Shown: one piece after another, positions 47,346-57,739 of the stretch | How positions within the stretch are numbered: position 1 is the first letter of the stretch | How the letters are laid out: every line of letters begins with the position of its first letter | Assembly: GCA_963971225.1 (NCBI GenBank) | Contig: OZ020268.1 | Coordinates: forward strand, 35,489,848 to 35,553,847 | Source: Melieria omissa | Lineage: Eukaryota; Arthropoda; Insecta; Diptera; Ulidiidae | Direction of reading: 5' to 3' | Length of the DNA stretch: 64,000 bases | Notes under the pieces: model-generated | What the model was told of the DNA's origin: nothing | What the model saw: the letters and a program-made list of their open reading frames with translations, nothing else | Databases searched by the model: none | Program-made: the position numbers and the translations under genes

Positions 47346-48556
47346 CCACAGTTGTTGAGATAATTCACTTCGGAAGTCGTAAAAAATTATTGCTCGAAAA
47401 TATTCACAAGTTAGTTAAATCAATTTTTTGACCCAGATGAATTTTTCAAGTAAATGTCAACAACACAAATAGCGCTTGAACATCAAAATGTTCTAAGCAC
47501 GTTTATGGTAAAAATGAGAAACTTTTCAATGGCAATCCCAGATTTTTCGAAAAATTACTAGACTTTCCCTATTGAAAAATATAGAAAGGCAGCCTACGTA
47601 CTGGTGCCACTTGACCAAAATTTTGTTAGTTTTTTTTTCTAGAAAAGTGACCATATATCATATGAAATTAAAATGAAGTTTTGGTCATTCTTCACTTTTC
47701 CTCTGTGACAAAATTTTGTTTTGGTTTCGGGCGAAAACATGAAAAAAAACATTTTGACAAAGTCAACGAAGTTCGTAATTTTTTTAACATCCGAACAAAA
47801 TCAAAAAAATTGAACAAGAGACTTGACCAAAGAAAAAAATAAATAAATATCAGCAAATGAAATAAAAGTAACCAATTTTGGTAAAATAATAATCCATTGC
47901 AAATAAAAAACAAAAAATTCGTGCACAAAACAATTTCAGTAAAAACAAAAGATCAATTTGGAAATTGTTTGGGGCTTGACACAATTTTATATTCTCATTT
48001 TTTTTACTACGCCTGCAATTAATGAATAAATGAATTAATTAATGAACGATTGAAAAACCAACAAATTAAATAATAAATACCTTTCAACTGCTGTTTCAAT
48101 TCGTTGCTTCATACAATGCATTCTGCATTCACTAATTGCTACTTGGACACCTAGTTGTCCAATTGACTAACAAAAAACCAGTTTAAAAACCAATAAATTT
48201 AAGGAACCAGTTGGCTCAGGTCCGACAGAGTGGTGTATAAAAATTACAAATTATATTCGGTGCAGTCCAGTTCAGTTTTTCTAACCAGATAATCGAGAGT
48301 TTAATCATCATGTCTGAATTGTTTTCAATATTCTCTGACCGTTTGAAATCTGCTTAAAATTTGTTCTTAATTTTCTGAGTAAAATGATTGCTATTGGTAT
48401 TTTGCAAACTTTTGCTTCTTACAAGCATAAGCCAGCTTCGAGCTGAATATTTGCATAATTAAAGAGACAAATATACATAAGAATGATTTCTGTTTTTAAA
48501 AACAGCTGAAATGCTGTCTCGAATCTGATTGTGATTAACTTAGTTTCAAATGTTTT
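47346..48556. other. intronic DNA
   Basis: AT-rich intron, including poly-A and poly-T runs. Nothing recognised. Confidence 0.4.
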
Positions 48557-48674
48557 TGTTTATTTTATTTTATTTTATTTTATTTTATTTTATTTTATTT
48601 TATTTTATTTTATTTTATTTTATTTTATTTTATTTTATTTTATTTTATTTTATTTTATTTTATTTTATTTTATT
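48557..48674. repeat. (TTTTA)n microsatellite
   Basis: About 23 near-perfect TTTTA units, followed by decayed TTTTATT sequence to about 48770. The open frame through it is an artefact of the 5-base repeat. Confidence 0.97.
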
Positions 48675-49304
48675 GTTAATTTTTTAATTTTTCTTATTTT
48701 TTTCTTATTTTTTATTTTCTTCTTTTTCAATTTATTTCAATTTCTTTTATTTTAATTTATTTTATTTTACAGACTATGGGAAACAATTAATTATTAAATT
48801 ATTAAATATTAAGACAATATCAATTTTTATAAAATTCAAATATGAACAACTTGATTAAACCATAAACTTTCTGTAAGAACCAGAGTTTTTAGAGTAGTTC
48901 CAGAACTGTAGAGAGAAAATAAATTGGAATATTTAATATACGAGTACATAAATATGCTCGTCCGTAGTTAGTTGAAAATATTCATGTAATGAATATGTAA
49001 TGAATGTAATGATTAGTGTATAGCTGAACCAATGGGATTTGTGTTTTTATTTGAGTTCATATCAATTAACTTTTTGTTTCAAAAGTTCTTTGTATATGTA
49101 AATATTTAGGTGCTACACCTTGTTGAGTACGTAATTGTTATTGTCTAGTTGCATTTCGATGGCTCTTTTCATGAAAAATGTTCACTGCTTTGCGGCAAAC
49201 CTGAACAATCAGCGCATGTATGGTATTTATATATATTGTTCGTGCGAACCGTCGACCCGAAGAACCACACACAATAATCAGATGTCTTCAAATTATTTTT
49301 GCAG

Positions 49305-49469
49305 AAATCGTGCATCGATTTCACGATTGGAGCGCGCCCACTGGAACGTTATATGCCCAAGAATCGGAATACTTTCAAGTACAAAGTCTGGCGTATAGTG
49401 GTGTCGACACCATTCGAATACTTTATAATGATGCTAATTGTGTTCAATACTTTATTGCTTATGATGAAG
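49305..49469 (+). CDS. cac: cac exon: III-IV linker and IVS1
   Basis: Acceptor TTTTTGCAG, donor AAG|GTGAGT. 55 whole codons: KSCIDFTIGARPLERYMPKN RNTFKYKVWRIVV then IVS1 (TPFEYFIMMLIVFNTLLLMM K). Phase 0 at both ends. A 4.4-kb intron precedes it, containing a dead mariner and a long TTTTA repeat. Confidence 0.96.
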
Positions 49470-50469
49470 GTGAGTTCGCTGACAACTTGCACTATGGAAT
49501 CGCATCTTAGTTATGTAATTATGATTGATGAAGAGATCAGAATCGAGGAGTTAGGCATAAAACAGACAACAGTTGTAGTAGTAGTAAATTTGTGTAGGAT
49601 GTAAAATAAAAAAAAATACTGACACCAAATTGTCAAAAACCAGCAAATGCAGGAAAAACAACCACAGTACACAAGTTTTTTTCACTTGCAGCTCTTCTTC
49701 TAAATGAATTTTTATAATTTAAGATGTTGTCTGTGTATGTTGGTGTTACTACATACTCGTTAACGCTCGATTCGAAACGAATCAAAAACAAGTTTTACGT
49801 ATTACTCTCTGCATGTGAAACTAAACGTGAATATAATTGTAAAATAAAACAAAATGAAATTGATTTTACTTTATGTTCTCATCACTGCACAAGAAAGTGT
49901 TTTTTGTTTTCTTTTTTCTGTTTGTGAACAAATTCTTACAAATCTTTTTTCATTGCCATATTTTCTAATCGCAATGTTCATAAATTCTTTGGTGTGATTA
50001 TTGCTCAGAAGTTGATTGAAAAGATATCAATTCGGGACAAATTACGATTGTAAATAGTTAAGTTAGCCGTCACAGTCGTGTTTTGGGTGATGATAACGAC
50101 ATTTTGTTATTGTATTTCTTTCGGTGTGTCTGTCCGTATGTGATTGATGCTTGAAAAGTTTGCAGTTTAAGAGCTATAGAACAGTATTGTAAGCAGTAGA
50201 TTTATTTAATTAATTTTTTTCAACCGTGTTTGTATGTGAAAGTGTCATAAGGTTTGATAGCAGCGACAAGTTTGAGTGCTCACGTAAGAACAAAATTATG
50301 ACTCATTGTAATAAAAAGTCTTCATTGTATATAAATAGATTATAGGGTGTTTTTGTTCTTTTTGTTTGCAAAGCAAGGACTACCTTGTCTTATAAATCTT
50401 TATCAGACCAATGTATTCTAAGAGTTTATAAGTATTGGAGAAATTCATTGTACAAATTTGGCAGCAGTG
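49470..50469. other. intronic DNA
   Basis: AT-rich intron after the IVS1 exon, with nothing recognised. Confidence 0.4.
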
Positions 50470-50565
50470 TTAATAAACACTAGAAAGACCGCAAGTTTTC
50501 CATACCTACAAATACTATATATCCGCTAATATCTCGAAAAGTGACAATGGATTTTCTAGTGTTAA
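50470..50565. mobile_element. very short CACTAG-type inverted-repeat element
   Basis: TTAATAAACACTAGAAAGACC at the left and the inverse of TTAACACTAGAAAATCC at the right, 96 bp. Ends resemble those at 30532 and 53064. The left end carries an extra TAA, so the call is tentative. Confidence 0.5.
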
Positions 50566-50829
50566 TAGAGTTTTAGAAACAAGGTTAGGTTAGGTCAGAT
50601 CAGATCAGTGTTGATCTCTTTGTATGAGATACACTTAGACCTACACAGCGCATTGTGAAAATTCTATCCGTTTGAGAAAAAACAATGTTCTAATGCACAT
50701 TCCAAACGTATGCGGCAAGAGAGGGAACCTACATACGAGTGTTAAAGCAGCTCGAACTAGGAACCGAGCCTAGAAGCTTTCTTATCGTGGGACCTATTCA
50801 TCTGTATTTTTGACTGCTGGGAGCCGTCG

Positions 50830-51542
50830 CATTGTGGGGCAGCTGATACAGATTTTGTCGCTTTAATATAAAAATTGAATTAAAGTAACCCAGACAATTT
50901 TGTACGAACTGAAAACAGATACAATTATACATCACAGGGTGAAGTGCACTTCCCAATTTGATCAATCATTGTTGTTTTAGGATGTCTAAAATAGTACGTT
51001 ATTTCCTAGGAAATAGTACGTTTACTCGTGACTAAGCTATTAACTAAAAAAAAGTGGCTTGTGTGAATTAACCCATTGCTGCCTAATGGGTAAAAATTTA
51101 CCTATGAAAATTGACTTAAAAAAAAATCACAGAAAAGTTCGTGGTCTAGATATCTCAAAATCATTGATAGGGATGGTTGGGGTAAAGATGGAACTACTTA
51201 GTCTAGTAGAGGTCATCCTAAAATTCCGCCATCTAGCTAGAGTTACCAGACTCCAAAAATTGTGAATTTTCCGGAGGCGGAAGATGTGGCGAAACGTAGT
51301 GGCCTTAGAACTTCACGAAAAACTTCCTCCTAACTCACCTTTTGTTCACGTGTTTAGCTGATCACTTTAAAAAGTATGGAAAATAGCTACCATTGCAGCC
51401 TAATGGGTACAAAATACCCAATGAATATCTCAGCAACGTGCAGAGATAGAAAGCTGATTGTTTCTGATCATTTTGGGCGGAACTGGTACCCGGCTTTGAT
51501 GGGTTAAGCGATAAAATCAGTATCATCAGCTGCCCCACTGTG
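50830..51542. mobile_element. TIR element with 5-bp CGTCG target duplication
   Basis: CATTGTGGGGCAGCTGATAC at the left and the inverse of CACAGTGGGGCAGCTGATGA at the right, extending to TCGCTTTAA-like sequence. CGTCG flanks both sides (50825-50829, 51543-51547). 713 bp, mostly occupied by the TTAA MITE at 51068-51507. Superfamily not settled. Confidence 0.82.
51068..51507. mobile_element. TTAA element with CCCAT ends, nested
   Basis: Left TTAACCCATTGCTGCC, right the inverse of TTAACCCATCAAAGCC. 440 bp. CATTGCNGCCTAATGGGTA occurs at the left end and again at about 51391. Its right TTAA lies directly against the inner edge of the CACAGTGGGG terminal repeat. Confidence 0.78.
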
Positions 51543-52271
51543 CGTCGGTAGATCGGAATTAAAAAATAATGCGGCGGATGGTTTTCGGCTTGGTTTGTGC
51601 ATTTTATTTCGTTACTAAGGCACGAATGACAATTTTTAAGAACACTGGACAACCCAAACGGCCGAAGTCGGTGAGCTGGAAGGGTGGAACATAAGTACAT
51701 TGGGAACTGGAAGGGATGGGACTGGAATTGTGCAAAATCGACAGAACACTGAATTACACATCTAATGATTTGTATATTTCATACAAGTTTGACAAAATGA
51801 TGAATGATGATAATGAAAAGACAGACTGGCCAATGGGCCTCGCATATATCCCTATTGGGTCTTTAGCAATTGAGCAAGAAGTAATCATGAAGGAACCATT
51901 GTAGATCAATTGTTTTATGAATTTGATTCGCTGAAAAGACTGAATAGTTTACATTTATATCTTTTGATAGCTGTTTATAGTGAAAGTGTGTCACAACAGA
52001 AGGTTATATTTCATAATTGAAATAATAATCCACTCCGAAACATAGAGAATGCGCCTGCGTTCTGCATTCTCGCATTCAAATGAGGTCGTTAAATAAGTCA
52101 ACATAGAGGCAACTGTACATAATTTTGTGAAAATACTATACTGAATTCTAGAAGATCAATAGCAGCTAATTTTTTAATATAATTTATAACGCTTACAATT
52201 GTATTTTTAATAAATAATATTATCTAATGTATAGCGATTTTTTAAACACAACTAATAATAAATTTTCGCAG
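51543..52271. other. intronic DNA before IVS2 exon
   Basis: AT-rich intron. The short open frames here show no channel-like or transposon-like motif. Confidence 0.4.
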
Positions 52272-52382
52272 TACCATAATCAAGGTGAAATGTATGAAAA
52301 ATCGCTAAAATATATCAACATGGGATTCACGGGGATGTTCAGCGTTGAGACAGTGCTGAAAATAATCGGATTTGGTGTGAAG
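52272..52382 (+). CDS. cac: cac alternative exon IVS2, upstream copy
   Basis: Acceptor TTTTCGCAG, donor AAG|GTAGGT. 37 codons, phase 0-0: YHNQGEMYEKSLKYINMGFT then GMFSVETVLKIIGFGVK. This is the IVS1-S2 linker and IVS2 with its VETVLK countercharge, close to Drosophila Cac as remembered. An exon of identical length for the same segment lies at 55017, so this is read as one of a mutually exclusive pair. Confidence 0.95.
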
Positions 52383-53063
52383 GTAGGTTGGCTTCACTTA
52401 TTAAATGTGCCCACAAATGCACAAAATACTTATTGCAATTGCTAATAACTTTTAACGTATAAATGATTTTGTAAAAATTTACCATGATTCTAAGTGCAAA
52501 GTTATTGTTTTGATTTGGCAAATTAAACAATATATTTGTATACACAATTCTATGAAGCTGAAATTTACAATGTAAACCAATGCAAAAGTCAAAGCGTATT
52601 TGCCAAGTTCGTTGAGCTTGAAGCGAAAGCAGGTAAGATTTTCGTTGGAATAATTTTCGAATTTCCTTGATACCGATTAATTACACGCATGTGAATACTG
52701 CGCTTTAATTTTGTAAAGCACGCTCGAAAGCACCGTTATGCAAGCCTCTATTTTATGATTTAAATTAACGCTTCAGCAAAAGTCCTTTTTGCATGCAACT
52801 TTCTGCAGTTTACAACTCAAATCACACAAAACAAAATTTCTCACCAAACTGCTCAAATCACTCAAATCACACAAACCTACGATTCGAATCGAAAAAACTA
52901 TGAATACAGTTTTCGAAATGCTATGAAATCACCATAAACCCAATTTTAATCCAATTGATACAGACAACCAACGCATAGAGAGAAAATATGTAGTGGAAAT
53001 TAGATTGGCAGTGTTAGTTATTGGTTTGTCTATTGTTTTTTTTTACTTTTTGTTAAAAATTTA
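52383..53063. other. intron between the IVS2 exons, left part
   Basis: AT-rich, with CACTCAAATCACACAAA-type short repeats near 52812-52875. No exon recognised. Confidence 0.4.
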
Positions 53064-53470
53064 TTAACACTAGAATGCCCAAGGAAGTATATTTTAAAAC
53101 ATTTTGCATCACTTTCTAAAAAAATATCTGACATGACTTTTACTCATTTTTAAAGCTAAATGGAATAAAAAAATTAAAAATATTGTTAAAAATTTTTTAC
53201 CCCAATTTTGCAAGATTTGCCTTATATGCCCAAAAGCAGTAATTTTGACTACTTATATAAAATTTTCAGCAAATCTTACTGATAAATATAAAAATATGAA
53301 AATTGCATACAATTGCAAATAATTAAAAAAAATATTATAGTAGGTTGTGACAACTCCCACGTTTTTCAATCAATTCTATTGAAAATTTACTCAAAAAAAT
53401 CATTCGCGAAATGGAAATTCCAAATTGCATTCGATTTTATCCCATTGATGTGTAAAGTACGCCATTATAT

Positions 53471-54091
53471 TTAACCCTTTCGCTATTTTGTTGCCATATG
53501 GTACATTGCTACTCTGTGAATGTCTGAACCCTCTGTGATTTCGAGAATACCTTTTTTGTTGGTCCTTAGAATAGTTTGAAGTTTTGGAAAAAATACGAAA
53601 TTAAAAAACTGAATATTGAAGTCAAGTCAAGTCAAGTCAATCAAGAATACCTTTTTTGTTGGTCCTTAGAATAGTTTGAAGTTTTAGGAAAAATATAAAA
53701 TTAAAAAACTGAATATTTAAGTTTAAAGAAGAGAAGTATACACGTTTCTTGATGGTATATCTTGAAGAAGAAGAAGAAAAATTAGAAAAATTTTGAATTT
53801 GATGTTTTCTTTCAATTTAGATACTTTGTTTTTAATTTTGGCTGAAGTAAATGAAGAAATATTCAAATTTTTTGTTATGTGTAAAAAGTTTTATGTTTAA
53901 GTAACAATTACAGCTACAACGATGAGGCTGCTCTCATAGAAAAACACTCTAAAATACAGGGTCAGAGTATAAAAATTTAAACATTTCTTATGGAATGTTG
54001 CCTCATAGAAGCCTATAACCACATAAAAGCCTTAAACGAAAAATTTAAAATCGTAACTTCCCCCAGTAAAAACATGTAGCGAAAGGGTTAA
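53471..54091. mobile_element. TTAA MITE family A, copy 2, nested
   Basis: TTAACCCTTTCGCTA at the left and its perfect inverse at the right. 621 bp, longer than copy 1 because a segment of about 80 bp (CTTTTTTGTTGGTCCTTAGA ATAGTTTGAAG) is duplicated around a GTCAAGTCAAGTCAAGTCAA run, plus added sequence at 53930-54050. Confidence 0.9.
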
Positions 54092-54133
54092 ATGAATTTT
54101 CTTTGAAACCATAAAAAAAATAAAAATTAAGTA

Positions 54134-54573
54134 CAGTCGTGTCCGGGTATAGTGAACCCCCCATATAGTGAACACCTCGATATGGTGAACACCTCATTAT
54201 AGTGAACACCCATAGTATAATTATAAAGTAGTCTAACCTTAACTCTCCCCTCTTTTGAGTACACATTTTTTTGAAATTTCTTTCACAATATTTCATTTTG
54301 ATGTATAAAATTTGTCAACAGAAAACATAGGCGCAAGTTTCTGTCAAGTTATGTAAACAAAATAGAGAAACATTAGCAATACTCTCTCAGGTTAGAGTAC
54401 TTTTTTATTATACTATGGTGAACACAAAAACAATTTCAAGCAAAAAACAAAAAGTTTTTTTCGAGCAAATAAAACGAGTTTTTGAACAAAAATGTTAACC
54501 TTGACATAGTAAACAACCTCAATATTGTGAACAGGCCTTGCAATAATTAGTTCACTATATCCAGACACCACTG
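54134..54573. mobile_element. TA-flanked pogo/Tc1-type MITE, copy 2, nested
   Basis: CAGTCGTGTCCGGGTATAGT at the left and the inverse of CAGTGGTGTCTGGATATAGT at the right, TA on both sides (54132-54133, 54574-54575). 440 bp with several extra internal TAGTGAACACC repeats compared with copy 1. Confidence 0.9.
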
Positions 54574-55016
54574 TATGTGCAACAATCCTTATTTGGTACT
54601 TAAAAGCCAATAGAATAAAAAAATTTCAGTAAACAATATTGTGGTCAAAATTACCACATCTGAGCATATTAGTTCAGATTATCGGGCATGCTAGTGTTAA
54701 TTAGTTACCAAAAAGACATTTGTAATTTTATGATACGAATTTTTTTTGGGAGAGCGACCTCGTTTCGCTTCTCCGTTTAGCATTTCAATTCGAACTATTC
54801 ACTTGCATTCGGTTCATATTCTAACTGCGTATGCAAACTGTAACTATGTACACTTGTGCCGTTAGAATGCTGAATGAAGTCCTTAAACCATACAATAATA
54901 ATTTCCATATACATGAAAACATTTAATACGCAACCCATGATAAATAATCGCAGACATTTCAAATAGCATTTGTATTTCTCCCTTCGCCAACTTGTTTCTT
55001 TTACGGTCTTTTGTAG

Positions 55017-55127
55017 TTTCATGATGCACCGCCAACTCATAGTGATATATTGACCTACATGAATCTGGTATTCACATTATTCTTCTTTTTGGAGACAATA
55101 TTAAAAGTAATTGCCTTTGGATGTACG
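55017..55127 (+). CDS. cac: cac alternative exon IVS2, downstream copy
   Basis: Acceptor CTTTTGTAG, donor ACG|GTAGGT. 111 nt, phase 0-0, 37 codons: FHDAPPTHSDILTYMNLVFT then LFFFLETILKVIAFGCT. It aligns with the exon at 52272 without gaps (YMNLVFT/YINMGFT, LETILKVIAFG/VETVLKIIGFG) and keeps the S2 Glu and Lys. Its FHDAP start resembles the FYGAS-type start of vertebrate CaV2 as remembered. Using both copies would keep frame but add an extra S2, so mutually exclusive use is inferred. It lies only 136 bp before the next exon. Confidence 0.88.
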
Positions 55128-55263
55128 GTAGGTAACGCCGAGCATGGGGCGGAGCGACATTGTAAATTTCAGCTGATCAGACCGCCAACAAAAAATAAAA
55201 ACAACATAGCGACCAACCACTAATAAATCGATCGTTTTCTTTCGCCCCCTCTGTGCATTCTAG

Positions 55264-55347
55264 AACTTCTTTAAAGACCCGTGGAACATATTCGATCTGA
55301 TCACTGTACTGGGCAGTATAGTGGACGCACTGTGGATGGAATTCGGG
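55264..55347 (+). CDS. cac: cac exon: IVS3
   Basis: Acceptor TGCATTCTAG, donor GGG|GTAATT. 28 codons, phase 0: [28 protein letters not shown]. This is IVS3 with the conserved NIFD Asp and the start of the S3-S4 linker. It is the last secure exon; IVS4 (expected VGFLRLFRAARL-like) is not found before the right edge. Confidence 0.96.
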
Positions 55348-56528
55348 GTAATTATGCATTGATTGATTGCTGTGAGCGTTTTTGTTTTTGTTTACTTTGG
55401 GCTGTTGCTCAGCCGAAGCTCAAGAAATGCAATGTTAGCTTATTTACTTAAAACGCGATATACATAACAGATATGAATGATATTCTTGCTGTTAGGGCTT
55501 ATTGATTTACGATTTACAATATACTTACAATATATGCAGTTACTCATATGATTACGTTTTCATTATTAACTCTAAACATACAAATAATACATAGTTGAAG
55601 AATTTCTTCAGTTGATTTTGAAACTTGCAGTTTGCAATACGTTTTTTAACAGTTTTAAGCTTTTGCCAAATATTTTAATATGCAACAGCAATATACTCTA
55701 ATATACATACAATTAATTTATGTTAAGTGACTAACGTTTTGTGGTTTAAGATTAATAGAGTTTAAAAAAATATATATCAAAACAAAGAGATATCGAAGAG
55801 CATATATGTTCATATGTTATGGGCATAGTCAGCGTATGCCGAGCCATTTAATTTAAATTTTAAGTCATTCTAGTATTATCTGAATAATCATTTCGAAATA
55901 CGAAATTAATAATCATATTTCTTTTTAATTTTCCTTTTTCATATTTTATTTGTGTACGAATACAAACCAAATACGAAATGGGGTCCCAAAAATCGTAAAC
56001 TCACACGAACAATCAATTAACCAATACTCGTACCAAATCAAAACAAAACCAAAACCAAACCAAAACTGAACCAATCAATCCAACAACCAACCCAATACAA
56101 TGCAAAAACCAAATCAAACAACTCGTCAACAAATCAACAAATTCATCTATGAAACCAAACATTTACAATTGCACACCATTTTCAAAATTACCCGCCAAAA
56201 CATGAATATTTCACATATGTACACACAACTCGAATATTTGCGGAAAACAACAACAACAAATCAATGAACACAATCCAAAAAAAAATAAATATATTCATCA
56301 TTCAAAAATCTTCTTCTTGCCAATCTAAATTTTTCTATTCTCGTTTCATAACTCCTCTCATACAAAAAATATGTAAAAAAAATGAAAAAATGAAATCAAA
56401 CAAAATATCAACCAAATCAAATCAAAATTAATCAAAATTTTGCAAACACCACAACATCTAAACAAAATTTTTCCTCTTCTACAAAACTCATCTACAACAA
56501 CTAACAACTACAACAATAACAACACCAG
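55348..56528. other. intron with long A/C-rich tract
   Basis: From about 55960 to 56528 the + strand is dominated by A and C (ACCAAAACCAAACCAAAACT, CTACAACAACTAACAACTAC). It leads directly to the 6-nt microexon candidate. Few G and no long pyrimidine run in its last 60 bases. Confidence 0.7.
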
Positions 56529-56534
56529 CACGAT
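56529..56534 (+). CDS. cac: candidate 6-nt microexon in IVS3-S4 linker
   Basis: CACCAG|CACGAT|GTAAGT: six bases coding His-Asp between an AG and a perfect donor, 1.2 kb after the IVS3 exon, which ends in phase 0 after Gly. Drosophila Cac as remembered continues FGHDDSNSINVGFLR, so His-Asp would fit exactly. Vertebrate CaV2 genes have a 6-nt alternative exon (NP in CaV2.1, ET in CaV2.2) in this same linker. The acceptor follows a C/A-rich tract. Six bases can occur by chance, so only position, phase, flanks and remembered sequence support it. Confidence 0.45.
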
Positions 56535-57570
56535 GTAAGTACAAAACACTTTCTACACATAACATTCATGTTTGTCCCAATTAAATATTTGTTTACCTTA
56601 AAGTTGTGTTTATCGTTTTAGTTACGTAAATGTTACACCAACTCATCCCAACGATTTCGTTCGACTTACATTTCATTGATTACAATGTGCGCTGTGTAAT
56701 TAGTTGAAATTGTATCAAAGGTGTTTATCTTGCTAATTGTTAGAACGTTTCGTTCGTTCATTCCTTGTAATTGTTATGTTTTTGTTTGTTTTGTGAGGGA
56801 TGGTGATAATTTTTATTATAGCTAAGTTACAGCAGAGAGTTACTTGTGAAAAGAGCATTTCAATACATCTTACTGATGTATAGCCAACTAAATAATGTGT
56901 AGTCTTGTACCTGAGGGGATGTGTGTAGTGTGGATATTATAGAACCAGTGGTGGGAGCAATGCGGTTTTGGGTATTCAAAACGCCCCAAATATCTGTTTT
57001 CTACAAACATTTTGGACAATAACTAAATAAGCATTCAAATGGCATTGCGCTCAAAATTTGTCTAAGAAGCCCTTTTAAAAATGAAAATTAAATGAAAAAT
57101 GAAATGAAAATGTATAGAAATGAGCTTTTAGTACTAACTTATGTTCTCCATGGATACAGAAATCCCCAGGTACTCAGGCAGAGTAGCCCATTGTGCATAG
57201 GTAGGCAGAACTGGACACAAATGGCCACACTTAGACTCTTATTGGGTTCTTAGCAGAATGGAATAGTCGATTGTAATCGAAGATATCTTAACTGAGATGG
57301 TGTTCTATCCTGTTTCCGATGCCAATTGCCAGTTCCTCTAAATTGTTGTTTCGAGGATTGCAACTTTCAACCCATATTGCGACCATCAGCTTGTTATGAC
57401 CAAACTGCTTTCCATCAAATATTTGGCCAATTTTGTGCAGCTTTTGTTCAACTTAAGATGGACAAAAGATTTCCATTTTTGATGCATACTTAAAATTTCT
57501 CTAATTGCGCCTTAGATCGGCTAAAGATTCACATTTGATTTATTGGTTTAAGGTGAAGTACAAATAAATC
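56535..57570. other. intronic DNA
   Basis: Unrecognised. 57160-57480 is less AT-rich and may be decayed transposon sequence, but no motif could be named. Confidence 0.35.
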
Positions 57571-57739
57571 CATTATATTTGCACGAAATTGAAGGTTTTA
57601 TTAAGCATAGTTAAAATGATCCGATGCAACCATCCAATGATCTTCCAACCTTGTAAAAATTCGCACGCACAATATGGATGGAATCGGGCTGTCGTGCTAG
57701 TCAAGAAAAATAAGAAGAACAAAATGATCCGATTTGGAT

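Larger units (their letters stand above)
53064..54700. mobile_element. TTAA element with CACTAG ends, host of two MITEs
   Basis: Left TTAACACTAGAATGCCCAAG, right the inverse of TTAACACTAGCATGCCCGAT; TTAA at 53064-53067 and 54697-54700. It contains a TTAA family A MITE and a pogo-type MITE. Its own sequence is about 580 bp and lacks an ORF. Confidence 0.82.
10625..55347 (+). other. cac: cacophony gene, in-window span
   Basis: Span of the secure coding exons of a CaV2-type voltage-gated calcium channel alpha-1 subunit. Eighteen successive coding positions join with matching splice phases and no stop codon, giving about 1,213 codons from the cytoplasmic N-terminus to segment IVS3. Domains I, II and III are complete and each pore loop has its filter glutamate (MEGW, GEDW, GEGW). 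In flies this channel carries presynaptic calcium current for transmitter release, and alleles are known from courtship-song and visual phenotypes. The 5' end and the part from IVS4 to the C-terminus are not in the window. The family call rests on near-identity to Drosophila Cac as remembered, not on a search. Confidence 0.97.

Noticed and set aside
48531..48755. Phe/Ile/Leu-rich frame resembling a membrane protein
   Set aside because: Translation of the (TTTTA)n microsatellite.
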